The position numbers and the translations under genes were made by a program. The notes beneath the pieces are model-generated. The model made no database searches. It was given only the letters and a program-made list of their open reading frames with translations, and was not told where the DNA came from. DNA of 64,000 nucleotides from Eunapius fragilis (Eukaryota > Porifera > Demospongiae > Spongillida > Spongillidae). Shown here one piece after another: positions 23,319 to 35,855 of the stretch. Every line of letters starts with the position of its first letter. Position 1 is the first letter of the stretch. The DNA is taken from contig OY811977.1 of the NCBI GenBank assembly GCA_963681505.1, positions 6,464,970 through 6,528,969 on the forward strand, written 5' to 3'.

Positions 23319-24306
23319 AAACTGTCACGAAAAATTTGGTCCGGGGGGAAAATCGGTCCGACCGGACCAATTTTGGCGACCAAAAGTGGTCCGGCCGGAC
23401 AGAATATGACGCCAAAATTTGTCCGGTTAATCCAAAATTGGTCCGGGCACATAAATACCTCGTACACGCGGAGATTAGTCTCATTCTATGTGAAAATGGA
23501 TTATCAAGTTCAAGTGGAGAGGGAGATGCCAAAAATGGGAACCTAGTAGAAGAAACAATATGAGTACTTGGTAAGAAATGTGTACCCTGTGGTTGAAGCG
23601 TAGGGTAGCGTAGGTAGTGCTCGCCACCCGCGAGTACCGATGTCGGTTGTCTTGAATATACACCAAACAGGAGGGATAATTATATAAGCATACATGATTC
23701 CAAGGGATTGCCAGCCCTCACTCTATACTAACACTCACACCTTCGTTTATTCAAAAACGTGCTCCGTACGAGGGAGAACAACTGTTTTATCCAATTAAGC
23801 TGATTTCAGGTATAGTCGCCAGTGCGGTTGGTCTTTCGCCACGTCAGTATGTTTGCAGTGTTCGCCATCTCCCTGTAATTCGTTGTTACGTAGCGTATGG
23901 TAGGTGGATTGTAACACAGCATTGCTTAACCAAGTTAACCGTTTGAAAGGAAATGTCGCGAACACTCCCCCCACTATACCTGACGCTACCCTAGCACGCA
24001 AGCGTTATATAATTCATCACTCTCCCTTTTTTACTTGCATGTGTACGTGGCCGCTCGAAAGAAACTTACAATTATAACGCTGTAAGTAGCCAGCTGAAAA
24101 AAGAAAAGCTTGGACACACTTTGCATGTATAGTACTCAGTGATCGAATTGCGGACCGTTTTTGGCAAGGTAGGAATACTTTTGGCGGACAAATATAGTCC
24201 GGCCGGACCATTTTTGGCGACCAAAAGTGGTCCGGCCGGACCAATTTTGGCGATTAAAAGTGGTCCGCCGGACCACTTTTAGGTAAGACCACTTTTGCCC
24301 TGACAG
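23319..24306. mobile_element. DNA transposon, CTGTCA ends, long relative of 32951-33493
   Basis: Bounded by CTGTCACG and CCTGACAG. Both ends carry repeated inverted CCGGACCAATTTTGGCG and AAAGTGGTCCGGCCGGACC words. The inner part matches 32951-33493 in reverse orientation. It lies between Y1 and X1. No transposase frame is visible, so it is non-autonomous. Confidence 0.6.
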
Positions 24307-26240
24307 CTCCATATCTTACGGAACTGCCGTTACTGAAGTTTCATTCTGCAACTTACCTGTACGGCACTGCCAATTCTCCATACACCTTCCTATTCAGCAG
24401 TGTGGGCACGAGTACACGGAACGTAATTTACGTGCATGAGCATCAATTTCTTGATATGGCCCTAATAAGGGTGATCCGTGCTTATACACGAACAGTGAAG
24501 TTTTTATTGCTTGAATATCCATTTTTTCTGCATGTCTTTTCAGATAGACATAGATTCTTTGGGGTATATAGCTTATGAGGTTAGTTTATACAAGAACCAA
24601 TAGTTAAAGAGGCTGTCCCCCAATCAGGTGGTTCAGGATTGATGGCCTATATATACATTCGGGGTATTTGGACTCCTCAGGTGGAAGCGTTGTTAGATTT
24701 AAAAGGTCATTGACACAGACACACCATCACACCTACACTGAACACCAAAAATCAATTCTGAATTCAGAAGCTCTCAAAAAGAAGAAGCTATACAAAGGGC
24801 ATTGGAAGATAGGCTAGGAACATTTACTCCTTTTGTGACATCAGTTGATGGAATTCTCCACAGAGTGGCAAAATATTCTCTGAAGCATGCAACCACCACT
24901 ACAGTAAAAATCATGCAGATGTATAGCAAGTGATTCAGCAATCGACCCAGTGATTTCATATTGCACTAATGCTGCACACGTGCATGCCAGAATGGCTCCA
25001 TTGCACACTTTCAATCAGAAACTAGCTCACACATTTTATGATTGTAGCTTTTTTCATGTACCTATGTTCATACCTGATATCAGAGGATGGAATTCGCCTC
25101 AGAGTGGCAAAACATTTTATAAGCATGGAGCCACCGCCGCGGGAAAAATCATGCAGGTGGTTTTAGCAAGTGATTCAGCCAAACAATTAACCCACCAAGG
25201 AAGGATAGTCCCACTAATATTATTCCACGGAAAATTTCATATTGATTTCCAAGTCACTCTTTGTAGCTCATAGCTGTCTCCTAAATGGCATTATGGCATC
25301 CAATTAATACATCATGTAGCCCCTACAGTGGTAGACTGGCCAGAAAGTGACAGCTCTCGGTACCAAGTCCGAAGTTCTTCGGATAGAAAAGATGTGGTAC
25401 TGTCAGTTACTAAAGCAGCACTACAGCAATTCCTCATGCCGTATTGAAGGACACCTCTTACAGAATGATACTCACCCTGTAATATACAGAATGGACACCA
25501 CATTAGAAGCAACATCAATATTCTACTACCTTTACCAGTCCACAAGTCCAGTTTCGTAAGTGATGCCAACATGTTGAATAGGTGCCCCAGACATTCAAGG
25601 CATGATTTCTCTGTTATGCCCTATAATCTTGTCCAATATGAGAGAAGGGCCTGTATGGGTCCTTACTGTCATCACAAAGGTTTTCGGCTCTCATCCATTC
25701 GATGTTAGTCTATTTACTAAAGGAGTCACATGGATGTGACCATATATCTTCGAAACATACCAAGTTGTGCTGATAAAATTATTAATTAATTTGGCTTCAG
25801 TTTTGTGTTGTTAGAAATCCTTCAAACCACTGGCCACATTTAAAAATAATCTAGGTGTATAAGGATTGTGGGCAACAACGTATTGGTTTGAACCACAAAC
25901 CACATACTTTTAAACAAAATGCTATGACTGATTTTGATCCATAAAAATAGATATGATCTATTGGTTGGGTCTTTACACAAGCTACATTTGAAACCAATGG
26001 TTTAAAAAAAGGTTTGACAAGCCAAATTACTGAATTGCAGTGTGCATCCTACACAAATCATCTGCTGAATTAAGCAGTACCTTCCATAACCCAAAGCATT
26101 CTTAAAATATAGCGGTTAATTTTCACGCGAATTATCCCAAACATGGATGTGTATGATTTACTTTAGAAAAAAAAAATGACACCAAGCATGGTGACCACAA
26201 ACAATCCAACATTACGACACTTCACCTGCGTAAGTAATTA
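24307..26240. repeat. Segmental duplication, block X copy 1
   Basis: Matches 32130-34700 and 38990-41230. It contains degraded Gypsy pieces (25310-25740) and long non-coding AT-rich DNA. Copy 1 lacks the insertions seen in copies 2 and 3 and so serves as the empty site for both. Confidence 0.75.
25310..25740. mobile_element. Ty3/Gypsy integrase-region fragments (fossil)
   Basis: Two short pieces similar to the integrase part of the whole element at 52.5 kb lie head to head, one reading on the minus strand (DSTTSFLSEELRTWYRE) and the other on the plus strand. The same joint occurs in all three X blocks. Many breaks; ancient relative to the 52.5-kb element. Confidence 0.6.
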
Positions 26241-26931
26241 TAAAGATGTCAATCACAGTCTGCAAAACAAAGAAACTTACTAAGCTGACTGGCGTTTATG
26301 TGCCTGGCAGGAACAGTTACAAGAATCCAACTAGTATTTGACCATTTTTGATTTAAACCTTATAAAATGCGGTGGTCTTGCAAAAGAAATAAGATATCGT
26401 TGGAATGTTCTTTCCAAAGGTACACAAAGTATTGCGCAAATTTAATTGCGTCGTAATGCATACATGCATGCATCTCCATGCATGCACCTCCGGATCCCCA
26501 TAACCATTTAATACCTTTCAGTATATAGATTTACCCATATACAGATAGCAATGATTTTTATTTTTAAAAACGGCAGTCAGCAAAACAATCTAACTAGGAT
26601 AAACTACTAGCGACGCTAGCCTACATATAATGTCCACTCTAGTTCTACCGAACGCCTGCAGTATTTTCATGGATTGTAAGCTCCCAAATTGCAACGTCGA
26701 TGGCCAGTTTTCCATTACCTGATTTTGACTGCACTGCCATTGCTGGACGCGACGTTCTATGTACGTCAAAACGAGAACAAATTAACTTAAGGCGCTGCAA
26801 TACATCCGCGGTACTGGAACATCTAACATAGTTTATGCACTGAAATATTGGAAGTGCTACCAATCAACACTAATGTATGCGCACAATCCTTGAATGAATC
26901 CTTACAAGCAGCGTTACATTGCACTTAAAAT
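26240..26931. repeat. Truncated block Y (Yt1)
   Basis: Continues X1 into the 5' part of Y and stops after the last-exon region. It matches 41590-42309 and both lose similarity at the same point (after CATTGCACTTA), marking the duplication edge. Confidence 0.7.
26673..26757 (-). pseudogene. Secreted protein family, truncated copy At1
   Basis: A remnant of the last exon of an A-type copy, shortened in the same way as 42010-42125. Broken. Confidence 0.55.
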
Positions 26932-29311
26932 TGCATTACGTCATTTGTTCACGGTCATTTAATGCGCCCGCCATGTAACGCCAACGCGGAGCATGTCTAT
27001 ATAAGACAAGGAAATAGAATATCTCATAGAGAAATGGATTAGTATAAAGTGCATGGGAGGAAAAGCGTAAGGGACTTATAACACGGGGGGGGGGGGGGGG
27101 GGGGGGGGAGCCGGAAAACCCGTCGAATCAATTTTGACATGTAAATAAAAACATAGAAATTTGACTGGAAAATTGAAATAGGCCTATATTTAGCTCACTC
27201 GCATTATTTCAGTGCCACCGCTGTTTCATACCATTCAAACTTGTTTCAAAAATACCTACGCCCAGAAATTTTCCGCGTGCGCTTAGTAACGCAGCATTGC
27301 AATTAAACAACGTTGGAATGTGCTCAACCCCTTCGAAAAACAACAAGTGACAACAAACGGGCATCTGTAGCTCATATCTCGTCAGAATTCTGTTCGTAGC
27401 GATTTGAAGCTCGCACCACTGATACTTTTTGCCTCATTGGAAGCTCGTATCTCGACAATAAATTAAAAAATTTAAAAACAAGAATATAGGAAACAAGCAC
27501 GGCGCGACAGAGTACCGTATGCAGTCCTGCATATTACACCTATATTGGTCGCCACGCGTCTGAACTCGACACGTGGGCAGTTTTTCACACGACTCGTATG
27601 CAGAGTCAGTATACCTCTCAGAACGAACACTTCACTTATACGCGCATATCGCGGTCTGCATACGGCGTCGGCATATTGATTGTCACCTGTCTGCATACTT
27701 CAGATGAACGTATGCAGATTCTGTGCACGTCATGTATTCGAATACTTTACTGATCTGCATACTGAAGATAGACGAATACTTTACTGATCTGCATACTGAA
27801 GATAGACAGGATCGGTATAAGCGGTATATACGTCTATAATTAAGAGCAGGAAACTTATTCAATTACAGCTACAGTTTCCACACAAACAAATTATCATAGT
27901 TCAGTTGGCAGGAGTATTCTTCAAGCACCACATTTCAGACGCAGCATCCTTTAATCTGGTGGAGGTCTTTAAATTCAGCATGAATCATCACTGTCTTGGC
28001 ACTTGTTGAGCTAGATAGTAGGAGAATCAGTTATCTTCTATAACCAAAGAATATGATTACCTTATTCACAGGCTGCTGTACTTTTCGTAGGCGTCCTCCC
28101 ACTCATTTGGCCTTACTACAGGAGCTGTAAGGAGACACTTGAGTCATTAATGCAAGCACATTGAGACTCTGTAGCCAAAGGTGAGGGGCCTAGTTAGGGT
28201 AAGTCCAATGGATATCTGCGTGTATGTATGTTTATTTTTCAGACAGCTCTTTAGCCAATGAAATGCTGACACTAGTACGTTATTTATTTGTGTACATAAT
28301 GTATACTCATTACAACGTGCTATGCACAATGGAAGAGGTGATCCTTGTACAGCAAGATTCCTTTTCATGGCATTTAAAGGTTCTATCATGTTCAATTTCG
28401 GCTCTGAAATAAATAAAGCATAATTTTAAAAAGACGTGTATATATGGGCGGTAGTACCTTTGCGACAACTCAAACACAGCGTTGAGTCCATATTACGCGC
28501 GTTCACTTTGTCCTGGTTCGGTAAGATGTATCTAGAGTAACATTTGTACATAGCGTAACACGCAGCAACTTACTTTTAAACTCTTAGGAACAGCCGTAGT
28601 AATTTCGCTAGCGTTGCCTCAACCACGGCCTTGGTCTGCAACGTTTGAATCTCTTTATCCTGGACCTGGTTCATTCGTACGTCCGTTAGCGGAGAACTTA
28701 CAACAGAAAACTGCAGCCGATTGAGAATTCGATTTGTCTGATTGTTGCAGTTTGATTGAAAACACAGGTCTTGTTTGTTAACGTGAGTTTAACATCCCAG
28801 TAGACTTACCTTTGATACCGTTTCGTATTTAGGGCTAGTGATGGTCAGTCCGCCATTAGAACTTTTTATCAACATGTGCACAAATAATTGCGCATGCGCG
28901 TAGCGAGACGAGTTTTGTATACTGATTTGCCGCTCGCTGGTCCAAACACACAGGACACACGACATATGCACACTCGCTTGGTGTTTTTGTTAGAACAGAA
29001 CACGTATTGTAAATACTGCTTGCTATGAGTTTAGCGTACCTCGATCCATCCGATTATACTCCCTATTTCTATTACTGCGCACTACTATAATTTACGGGTT
29101 TATACATCACACGCCCGTTTCGAAGTGGGTTGGATACGCATCGGATACTGCTATCATACTGCACTCCAACTACATACTGATCTTGATATTTGCACATCCT
29201 GATACGAATCAGCATATCGGTCTCCATACGCGCATGTCTGCATACGTATCTGCATGTACTAAGGTGGGCAGACTCTGCATATCTCTGCATACGGTACTAT
29301 GTCACGCAGTA
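26932..29311. other. No gene seen; poly-G and TGCATAC-rich stretches
   Basis: A G run occupies 27085-27108. Between 27500 and 27830 and again at 29130-29300 the words GTATGCAG and CTGCATAC recur many times on both strands. A 34-bp unit is duplicated in tandem at about 27738-27811. The rest shows no coding exon. Confidence 0.4.
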
Positions 29312-29595
29312 TTAGTAAAGAAGAACATTCTCTAACGAGAGGGTTAGTGGGATATATGAATGGAAGGCAAGGTGCATGGTGAACCTGAAAGGAAGGGGAA
29401 CAAGGTTTTGGGAAAAGAAAGATGAGACATGAATCCTATATTTAGCACGTGTAAATGCAACAGAACCAAAAAGAGAGGAATTTTTGTCTCATCTTTCTTT
29501 TCCCAAAACCTTGTTCCCTTCCTTTATACACACCTTGCCTTCAATTCCTATATCTCACTGACTGTTTCGTTAGAGAATGTTTTTCTTTATACTTG
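29312..29595. repeat. Foldback MITE, family F, full-length copy
   Basis: Long inverted arms (about 110 bp) run from AGTAAAGAAGAACATTCTC to the matching GAATGTTTTTCTTT end, around the core CCTATATTTAGCACGTG. The arms include GGGAACAAGGTTTTGGGAAA and its complement. No protein is encoded, so it must move with enzymes from elsewhere. It gives the best outer ends for the family. Confidence 0.75.
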
Positions 29596-30099
29596 TGATA
29601 TATTGCATGTCACATATATGTATCCTTACATCTATACTTCTTCCTTCTCCCCCTCCGTAATTCCTCCTCTCTATTCCGTAACCCCTCCACTCACCCTAAC
29701 CACTCTGAGTACACAACGTTCCGCGAGGAGTGCTTCTGTCTCTACGCGCGTAGTGTTTACGCTATGATCGTGACATGTGTTGGAAAAAATAGGGCACTGG
29801 TTGTATATGAGCAAAATAGCACTGCTCTTTATTTCAGGATCTGCTTTGTAGCTGTCACGAGCAGACGCCTGCTTTTGTTCATGATCAGCATTGTACCGAA
29901 CCCCGGGTGGACTCTAAATCGTCGGCTCGATTTTGGAGGTATTCCTCTCGTCGTTTAGCTCTCCTCATGATGTGAAGGCATTTTTACGAAAAAAAACCTT
30001 GCTATCCGAAAGTGGTGCGATCAAATGAAATCCCACCTGTTCGTAAACGTTGTACAGTTCTAATTATGCCAGATGGCATTGCCATGGGAACGCTTTAAT
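29596..30099. other. No gene seen
   Basis: A pyrimidine-rich stretch at 29640-29700 also follows the MITE at 46640-46885, so the similarity extends beyond the MITE end. Nothing else is supportable. Confidence 0.35.
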
Positions 30100-30400
30100 A
30101 TAGAAATCATATTACGTAATGATTACGTACCTCAGTTTCATGCTTTCTGATACCTGAAGATGCCCTTCCAGGAGATTCTAAAGCGATTCGTAAAACCCTT
30201 CCTATCCCGAGTGTTACTCTCCCGAGAAGAATTCGAAGACGACAGAGAAGGATTGGTGGGGAACGAGAAAAAATGCACTAGCTTTTTAGTTCTCTTATAA
30301 TAAGCGAACAGTTTGAAGAGTGGAACAAAACATTAAAATGACCGTCTTTGCCTTCTGGTTCGATAGCAAAAGAGAGCTAAACTATTCGTTCTTGGTACAC
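30100..30400 (-). repeat. Repeat Z, inverted copy
   Basis: Matches the complement of 40320-40630 over about 250 bp (for example CCTTCCAGGAGATTCTAAAG and TTTGCCTTCTGG). In the other copy Z is joined to half of a family F MITE within one insertion. No stable protein frame is shared. Confidence 0.6.
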
Positions 30401-31418
30401 GAGTTGTACCCGGGCCCTCCGACTGCCACAACTCACGAAGTTCAACTTTCTGCCGCCTCCCCCTTTCTCACCCCAGCCCTATAGATTTTTCCACAACCCT
30501 TGGGGTTTAATGGTATTCCCTGGTTGAACTACTGCACCCTCAGGGATACATAGGTCCCTTCCCTATCAACATAGGCCAATGGCGCGTCAGTATTTTTATA
30601 ACCCTCTATACCGACAACATTGTCCAAAGACCTCAAGGGTGTAGCGGGTTATCATGTCAGGTCAACGAAAGTTGCCTCTCCACTACTAATTTACTTGTCA
30701 TCTAAAGGACTATGTGCACTACGAGAACAAACCTTACGCATAAGCTTAGGCCCAGTTAGACCTAGCTAACAGACATATGTCAAGCTTTCGGCAGTTGTCA
30801 TATATAATTTAGTTGACCACTGTACCAGAACCTGAATGCGGGAGAGAAATGTACTAGTACTATACAAATTCGCCTTCTTACACAGTCATGAGCCATCGAA
30901 GGTACTATTAAAGCTTCCTTCTGTAGGACACTCTCAGCCTGTGACTATTTGGCGTAGTCCGACTAAAAATAGCAGAGAGATGCGTCGATTAGGATATACT
31001 CTTTGGGACTTTGGGGCTTGAGGCTTTTGAGGGGGCCGAAGGCCCGCTACGCCCTTCAACTTTTCGCCCCCTCTCCGAATCCGCACTCAAATTGCACCCA
31101 TCCTTCCCTCCCGACACCCTTCATTGAAACTCACTAACAGCGCCACTCTTTAATAACGCCATCTTGGCTCTACGTGGGCGCCTGCGGCGCCGCACTCTCT
31201 TTTCTAGCCTGTGTGCATGCTGTCTAGACCTCCCGCACCGGCGCCAACACAACGTCATTCGATTAATTATTTTACATGACCGGCACTCATACCGCGCCGG
31301 TGATACAGTAAAACCACTAAGAGCCAGCGGAATAATTTCGACCCAGGCAAAAGACGAATTCTCGTCTAGGGAATGGTGTGCAGTATGGGGACGCGCCTCC
31401 CTCCCGCACGAAGCGTAT
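30401..31418. other. No gene seen; GC content rises towards 31400
   Basis: Open frames at 31121-31517 exist on both strands because the sequence is GC-rich there. They have arginine-rich, low-complexity products and are not convincing alone. Confidence 0.35.
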
Positions 31419-31702
31419 AGAGATCTTTCATCGCGTGGCTTAATAGCATTCATCTTCGAATTAGTCCGCCATATTGGTGCTCGGAGAAGTATGGGATTAC
31501 TTCAGAGTGTCGTTTAAATATATATTATTGTGATCTAACACATGTCTAACATTTGTAAAAATACTTGTGCCCTCGGAGCGCGAGCTATACGTATCAAAAC
31601 TTCAAAAGTACCAAAACTATATTACCGAGCACCAATATGGCGGACAATAAAGCAATTAACGCAATTAAAGCCCACGCGTCATGTGACCATGAAAGAGCTC
31701 TA
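31419..31702. promoter_or_regulatory. Inverted repeat with divergent YY1-like start regions
   Basis: A 21-bp block containing CACCAATATGGCGGAC occurs at 31464-31484 (minus) and 31625-31645 (plus), pointing outwards. Similarity continues outward for about 60 bp through AATTAAAGCCCACGCG and ATGAAAGAGCTCTATA. The ATGGCGG box fits a YY1-type initiator. About 140 bp lie between the arms. It could be a bidirectional promoter or a duplicated first exon. Confidence 0.4.
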
Positions 31703-32950
31703 TAGAAGCTTTTGAAGAAGCGATATGAAACTAACTTCAGAGAAGCTAAGCGTTATTATTTTGCTAAAATCTATCCAGCCATATGCCGGGGTTACCTGAC
31801 GGGTTCCGCCGGCATGCCATATTATCACAGTGTCATCTAAATATAACCATCAACATTTTCTAGGATATGTTTATTGCTACAGGTCGTGTATACTTACACG
31901 CCCGATTAGGACACGCACCTCATTGGCTGTCAGAATGATTTCAACACTTGGCATCATTTGAAATAGTGACAAGACCCGCCCATACATTAAAAAACAAGGC
32001 CACTGCTTACGGTAGATAGACTAATAGCCCTTATACACAGCACCGGACTGGGTACGTGATGACAAGCTAACGTCATACAGTTCCCAAACGCTCTTGATTC
32101 AGTTGACAAAACCTAAGAGGAAGGCCGAAAGTAATTGGAAAATTCCCCCTCCCCCAAGAAATAGGTCATATCGTATGGAAGTGCCGTTACTGGGATGCCT
32201 ACATATTTTGTACAGCTGCTATAAAGTGTGGAACATGCCATTAGATATCAGTTATATGGGTATTTTTCCATGCATCCTTCCTATTCAGCGATGTGAGCAC
32301 GAGTAAATGTAACGTAATTTCTTGTGCATGAGTATCAATTTCTTAATATGGGCGTAATAGAGGTGATCCGTGCTTATACACGAACAGTGAAGTTTTTAAT
32401 GCTTGAATATCTATTTTTTATTCTGCCTTTTCAGTTTGGCATAGCTTCTTTGGGATATATGACTTATAAGGTTAGTTTATACAAGAACCGATAGTTAAAG
32501 AGGCTGTCCCCCAATCAGGTGGTTCAGGATTGAGGGCCTATATATGCATTCGAGGTATTTGGACTCCTCAGGTGGAAGCGTTGTTAGAATTAAAAGGTCA
32601 TTGACACAGTCACACCATCACACCTACACTGAACACCAAAAATCAATTCTGAAATCAGATGTTCTCAAAAAGAAGAAGCTATACAAAAGGCAGTGGATGA
32701 TAGGTTAGGAACATTTACTCCTTGTGTGACAACAGTTGATGGAATTCTCCACACATTGTCTGAAGCATGCAACCACCACCACTGGAAAAATCATGCAGAT
32801 GTATAGCAAGTGATTTCATAGTGATTCAGCAAACGACCCAGTGATTTCATATTGCACCAATGCTGCACACGTGCATGCAGAATGGCTCCATTGTACACTT
32901 TCAATCGGAAACTAGCTCACACATTTTCTGATTGCAGCTTTTTTCATGTA

Positions 32951-33493
32951 CTGTCACCATACGCTACGTAACAACGAAATACAGGGGGGTGGCGAATACT
33001 GCAACCATACGTGGCGAAAGACCAACCGCACTGGCGACTATACCTGAAATCCGCTTAATTGGATAAAACAGTTGTTCTCCCTCGTACGGAGCACGTTTTT
33101 GAATAAACGAAGGTGTGAGTATTAGTATAGAGTGAGGGCTGGCAATCTCTTGGAATCAGGTATGTTGATATAATTATCCCTCCTGTTTGCTGTATATTCA
33201 AGACAACCGACATCGGTACTCGCGGGTGGCGAACACTACCTACGCTACCCTACGCTTGCACCCAAAGGGTACACATTTCTTACCAAGTACTCATATGTTT
33301 CTTCTATTAGGTTCCCATTTTTGGCATCTCCCTCTTCACTTGAATAATCAATTTTCACATAGAATAAGACTAATCTCCACATGTACGAAGTATTTATGTG
33401 CCCGGATCAATTTTGGATTAACCGGACAAATTTTGGCGTCATCATCGGTCCGGCTGGACCAATTTTCATCCCGGACCAAATTTTTCGTGACAG
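32951..33493. mobile_element. TA-flanked MITE with CTGTCAC ends
   Basis: CTGTCAC opens and GTGACAG closes the 543-bp element, with TA on each side (32949-32950 and 33494-33495). The X1 block still has the unoccupied site (CATGTACCTATG), so the TA is a real target duplication. The TA target fits Tc1/mariner-type or related integration. The inside matches 23319-24306 in reverse. No transposase is encoded. Confidence 0.8.
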
Positions 33494-33769
33494 TACCTTT
33501 GTTCATACCTGATATCAGTGGATGGAATTTGCGCATCAGAGTGCATTTTCTGAAACATGTAGTCACCGCCGCGGGAAAAATCATGCAGGTGTTAGAGCAA
33601 GTGATCAGCCAAAAAATTAACCCAGTGCTTTCATATATGTTGCATAGCACCAGAGAAAGATAGTCCCACTGATATTATTCCACGGAAACCTTTATAAAGA
33701 TGTCCAAGTCATTCTTTGTACCTCATAGCAGTCTCCTAAATGGCATTTTGGCATCAAAAGAATGAATAA

Positions 33770-34190
33770 TGTAGCCCCTACAGTGGTAGACTGACCAGAA
33801 AGTGACAGCTCTCAGTACCAAGTCCGAAGTTCTTCGGATAGAAAGGATGTGGTACTGTCAGTTACTACAGCAGCACTACAGGAATTCCTCCTGCTGTATT
33901 GAAGGACACCTAGCCTCTTACAGAATGATATTCACCCTGTGATATACAGAATGGGCACCAGATAAGAATTAAGATCAATATTCTACTAGCTTCACCAGTC
34001 CACAATTCCTGTTGCATAAGGGATGCCAAAAATTTGAATAGGTGCCCCAGACATTCAAGGGATGATTTCTCTGTTGTGCCCTATGCTATGTGGGAGAAGG
34101 GCTGGATGGGTTCCTGCTGTAGTCACAAAAGGTTTCGGCTCTCTTCCATTTGATTTTGCCTATTTACTAAAGGAGTCACGTGGATGTGAC
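33770..34190. mobile_element. Ty3/Gypsy integrase-region fragments (fossil), X2
   Basis: Same head-to-head fragment pair as at 25310-25740. Heavily broken. Confidence 0.55.
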
Positions 34191-35120
34191 AATATATCTT
34201 CGAAACGTACCAAGTTGTGCTGTTAAAATTATAAATTTATGTGGCTTCAGTTTATGTTGTTAGAAGTCCTTCAAATCAAGCACACAAATGGCCATATTTA
34301 ATAAAAAATCTAGGTGTATATGGATTGTGGGCAACAACATATTGGTTTGAACCACAAACCACGTTTTAAACAAAATGCTATGATGGATTTTTATCCATAA
34401 AAATAGGTATGAAAGAAATATTGGTTGGGCCTTTACACAAGCTACATTTGAAAAAGATGATTTGAAAAAAAAAAAGGTTCGAAATGCCAAATTACTGATG
34501 TGCAGTGTGGGTCCTATACGAATCACTTGCTGAATTAGCCAATACCTTAATATATTCTGAAAATACAGCGGTTAATATTCACGCGAATTATCCCAAACAT
34601 AGATGTGAAAAATTTACTATTGAAAAAAAAAAAAAAGACAGCAAGGAAGGTAACCAAAAACAATCCAACATTATGACACTTCACCTGCGTAACGTGTAAG
34701 TAATTATAAAGACGTCAATCACAGTCTGCAAAACAAAGAAACGCAGCTGACTGGTGTTTATGTGCCTGGCAGGAGCAGTAACAAGAATCCAACTAATGTT
34801 TGATCATTTATGATATAGACCTTGTAGAATGCGGTGGTATACTGTACAGACATAAGATATCATTAGAATGTTCTTTCCAAAGGCACACAAAGTATTGTGC
34901 AAATTATAAATTTATATTACTACCCGCACTCGTAATGCACATACTTGCATGCACCTCCGGATCCCATAACCGTTTAATAACTTTAATTTCAGGATATAGA
35001 TTCCCATACATAGATAGCAATGATTTTTATTTTTTAAAACGGCAGTCAAAAAAAAATCAAACTAAGATAAACTACTAGCGACACTAGCCTACGTATAATG
35101 TCCACTCTACGCCTGTATTC

Positions 35121-35790
35121 TCATGGACTGTAAGCTCCCAAATTGCACGTCAGTACGGATCCTGATACTTTTTCACCAACGTCGATGGCCAGGCTCCCAT
35201 TACCTGCTCTAGACTTAGTTGCTCTGCAATACGTGTTGTTTCCGAAACCCATTTGTGCGTCGACGTTGAACACATCTCCTGTGGCATACTTCATTTGGAA
35301 AGTTACTTTGACTGCACTGCCATTCCTGGACGCGACGTTCTAAGTACATCAAAACGAGAACGAATTAAGGCGCTGCATGCAATAGACCCGCGGTACTAGT
35401 ATGCGGTTATGTCATTTACCTGCCCTTGTGTTGTACCGCCGTGGGGAGTAACAAAAGACTTTAGCTTTGGAATCCACGTCCCATTTGCGCTTAGTACGAC
35501 GAGTGATGCTCCGAATTTTACATTGTTAGTGATCTGAAATACAATCGCTGAAAATGGTGTAGTTCATAGCAATCTCAACGGCGTTCATTTCAGTGTCCAT
35601 AATCACTTACTGCTGTTTGCTCGTTCCATGAACGCTGAGCATTTGTTATACACCGCATCGGTAATGCTGCTCATCAAACATCATGATCAAAACGAAAAGG
35701 GTTACCTTTATCATCCTGCCGCGGTATTTCTCGAGGATATGCCGCCATGACACTAACTAGCACACCTAGAAAGACAATCACTTTTTTCAT
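35121..35790 (-). CDS. Small secreted protein, copy A2, intact four-exon gene
   Basis: Exons 35790-35706 (85 bp), 35669-35611 (59), 35533-35420 (114) and 35339-35121 (219) join in frame to 158 residues; all junctions are GT-AG. The signal peptide is MKKVIVFLGVLVSVMA. The mature part is beta-rich in appearance: NAQRSWNEQTAITNNVKFGA, GTWIPKLKSFVTPHGG, VKVTFQMKYATGDVFNVDAQ and GSVLTCNLGAYSP, with three cysteines. No family is recognised with certainty. The NN-x-W-x-P-x-G-x-Y spacing loosely recalls aegerolysin- or actinoporin-like beta sandwiches, but this is weak and untested. A TATTTATAG box lies 57 bp before the ATG. Gene B2 lies upstream of it on the same strand (to its right in window coordinates). 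Confidence 0.75.
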
Positions 35791-35846
35791 AGTGAGATTC
35801 GTGCGACAAGGAATAATTTGCAACGGAGAAGTGACTTCTGCGCTGT

Positions 35847-35855
35847 CTATAAATA
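35847..35855 (-). promoter_or_regulatory. TATA-type core promoter of copy A2
   Basis: TATTTATAG on the coding strand, 57 bp before the ATG. It aligns with the box of copy A1 and with TATTTAAAG of B3. A conserved CTTATACGAATCACCGG block lies just upstream. Confidence 0.5.

Larger units (their letters stand above)
19185..23320. repeat. Segmental duplication, block Y copy 1
   Basis: It matches 34800-38935 through most of its length and, inverted, 52405-52524 plus 57442-58620. It contains secreted-protein copies A1 and B1 and about 1.5 kb of shared non-coding DNA between them. Small indels and scattered substitutions separate the copies. Confidence 0.8.
32130..34700. repeat. Segmental duplication, block X copy 2
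   Basis: Matches X1 and X3. It begins with the Y end sequence CAGCTGCTATAAAGTGTGGAAC. It is interrupted by the TA-flanked element 32951-33493 and carries Gypsy scraps at 33770-34190. Confidence 0.75.

Noticed and set aside
23258-23563. Open frames over the CCGGACC array and the matching 33187-33663 frames
   Set aside because: They lie inside the TA-type transposon copies and differ between them.
31121-31517. Arg-rich frames on both strands
   Set aside because: GC-rich sequence keeps both strands open; the products are low complexity. Kept only as a possible start region.
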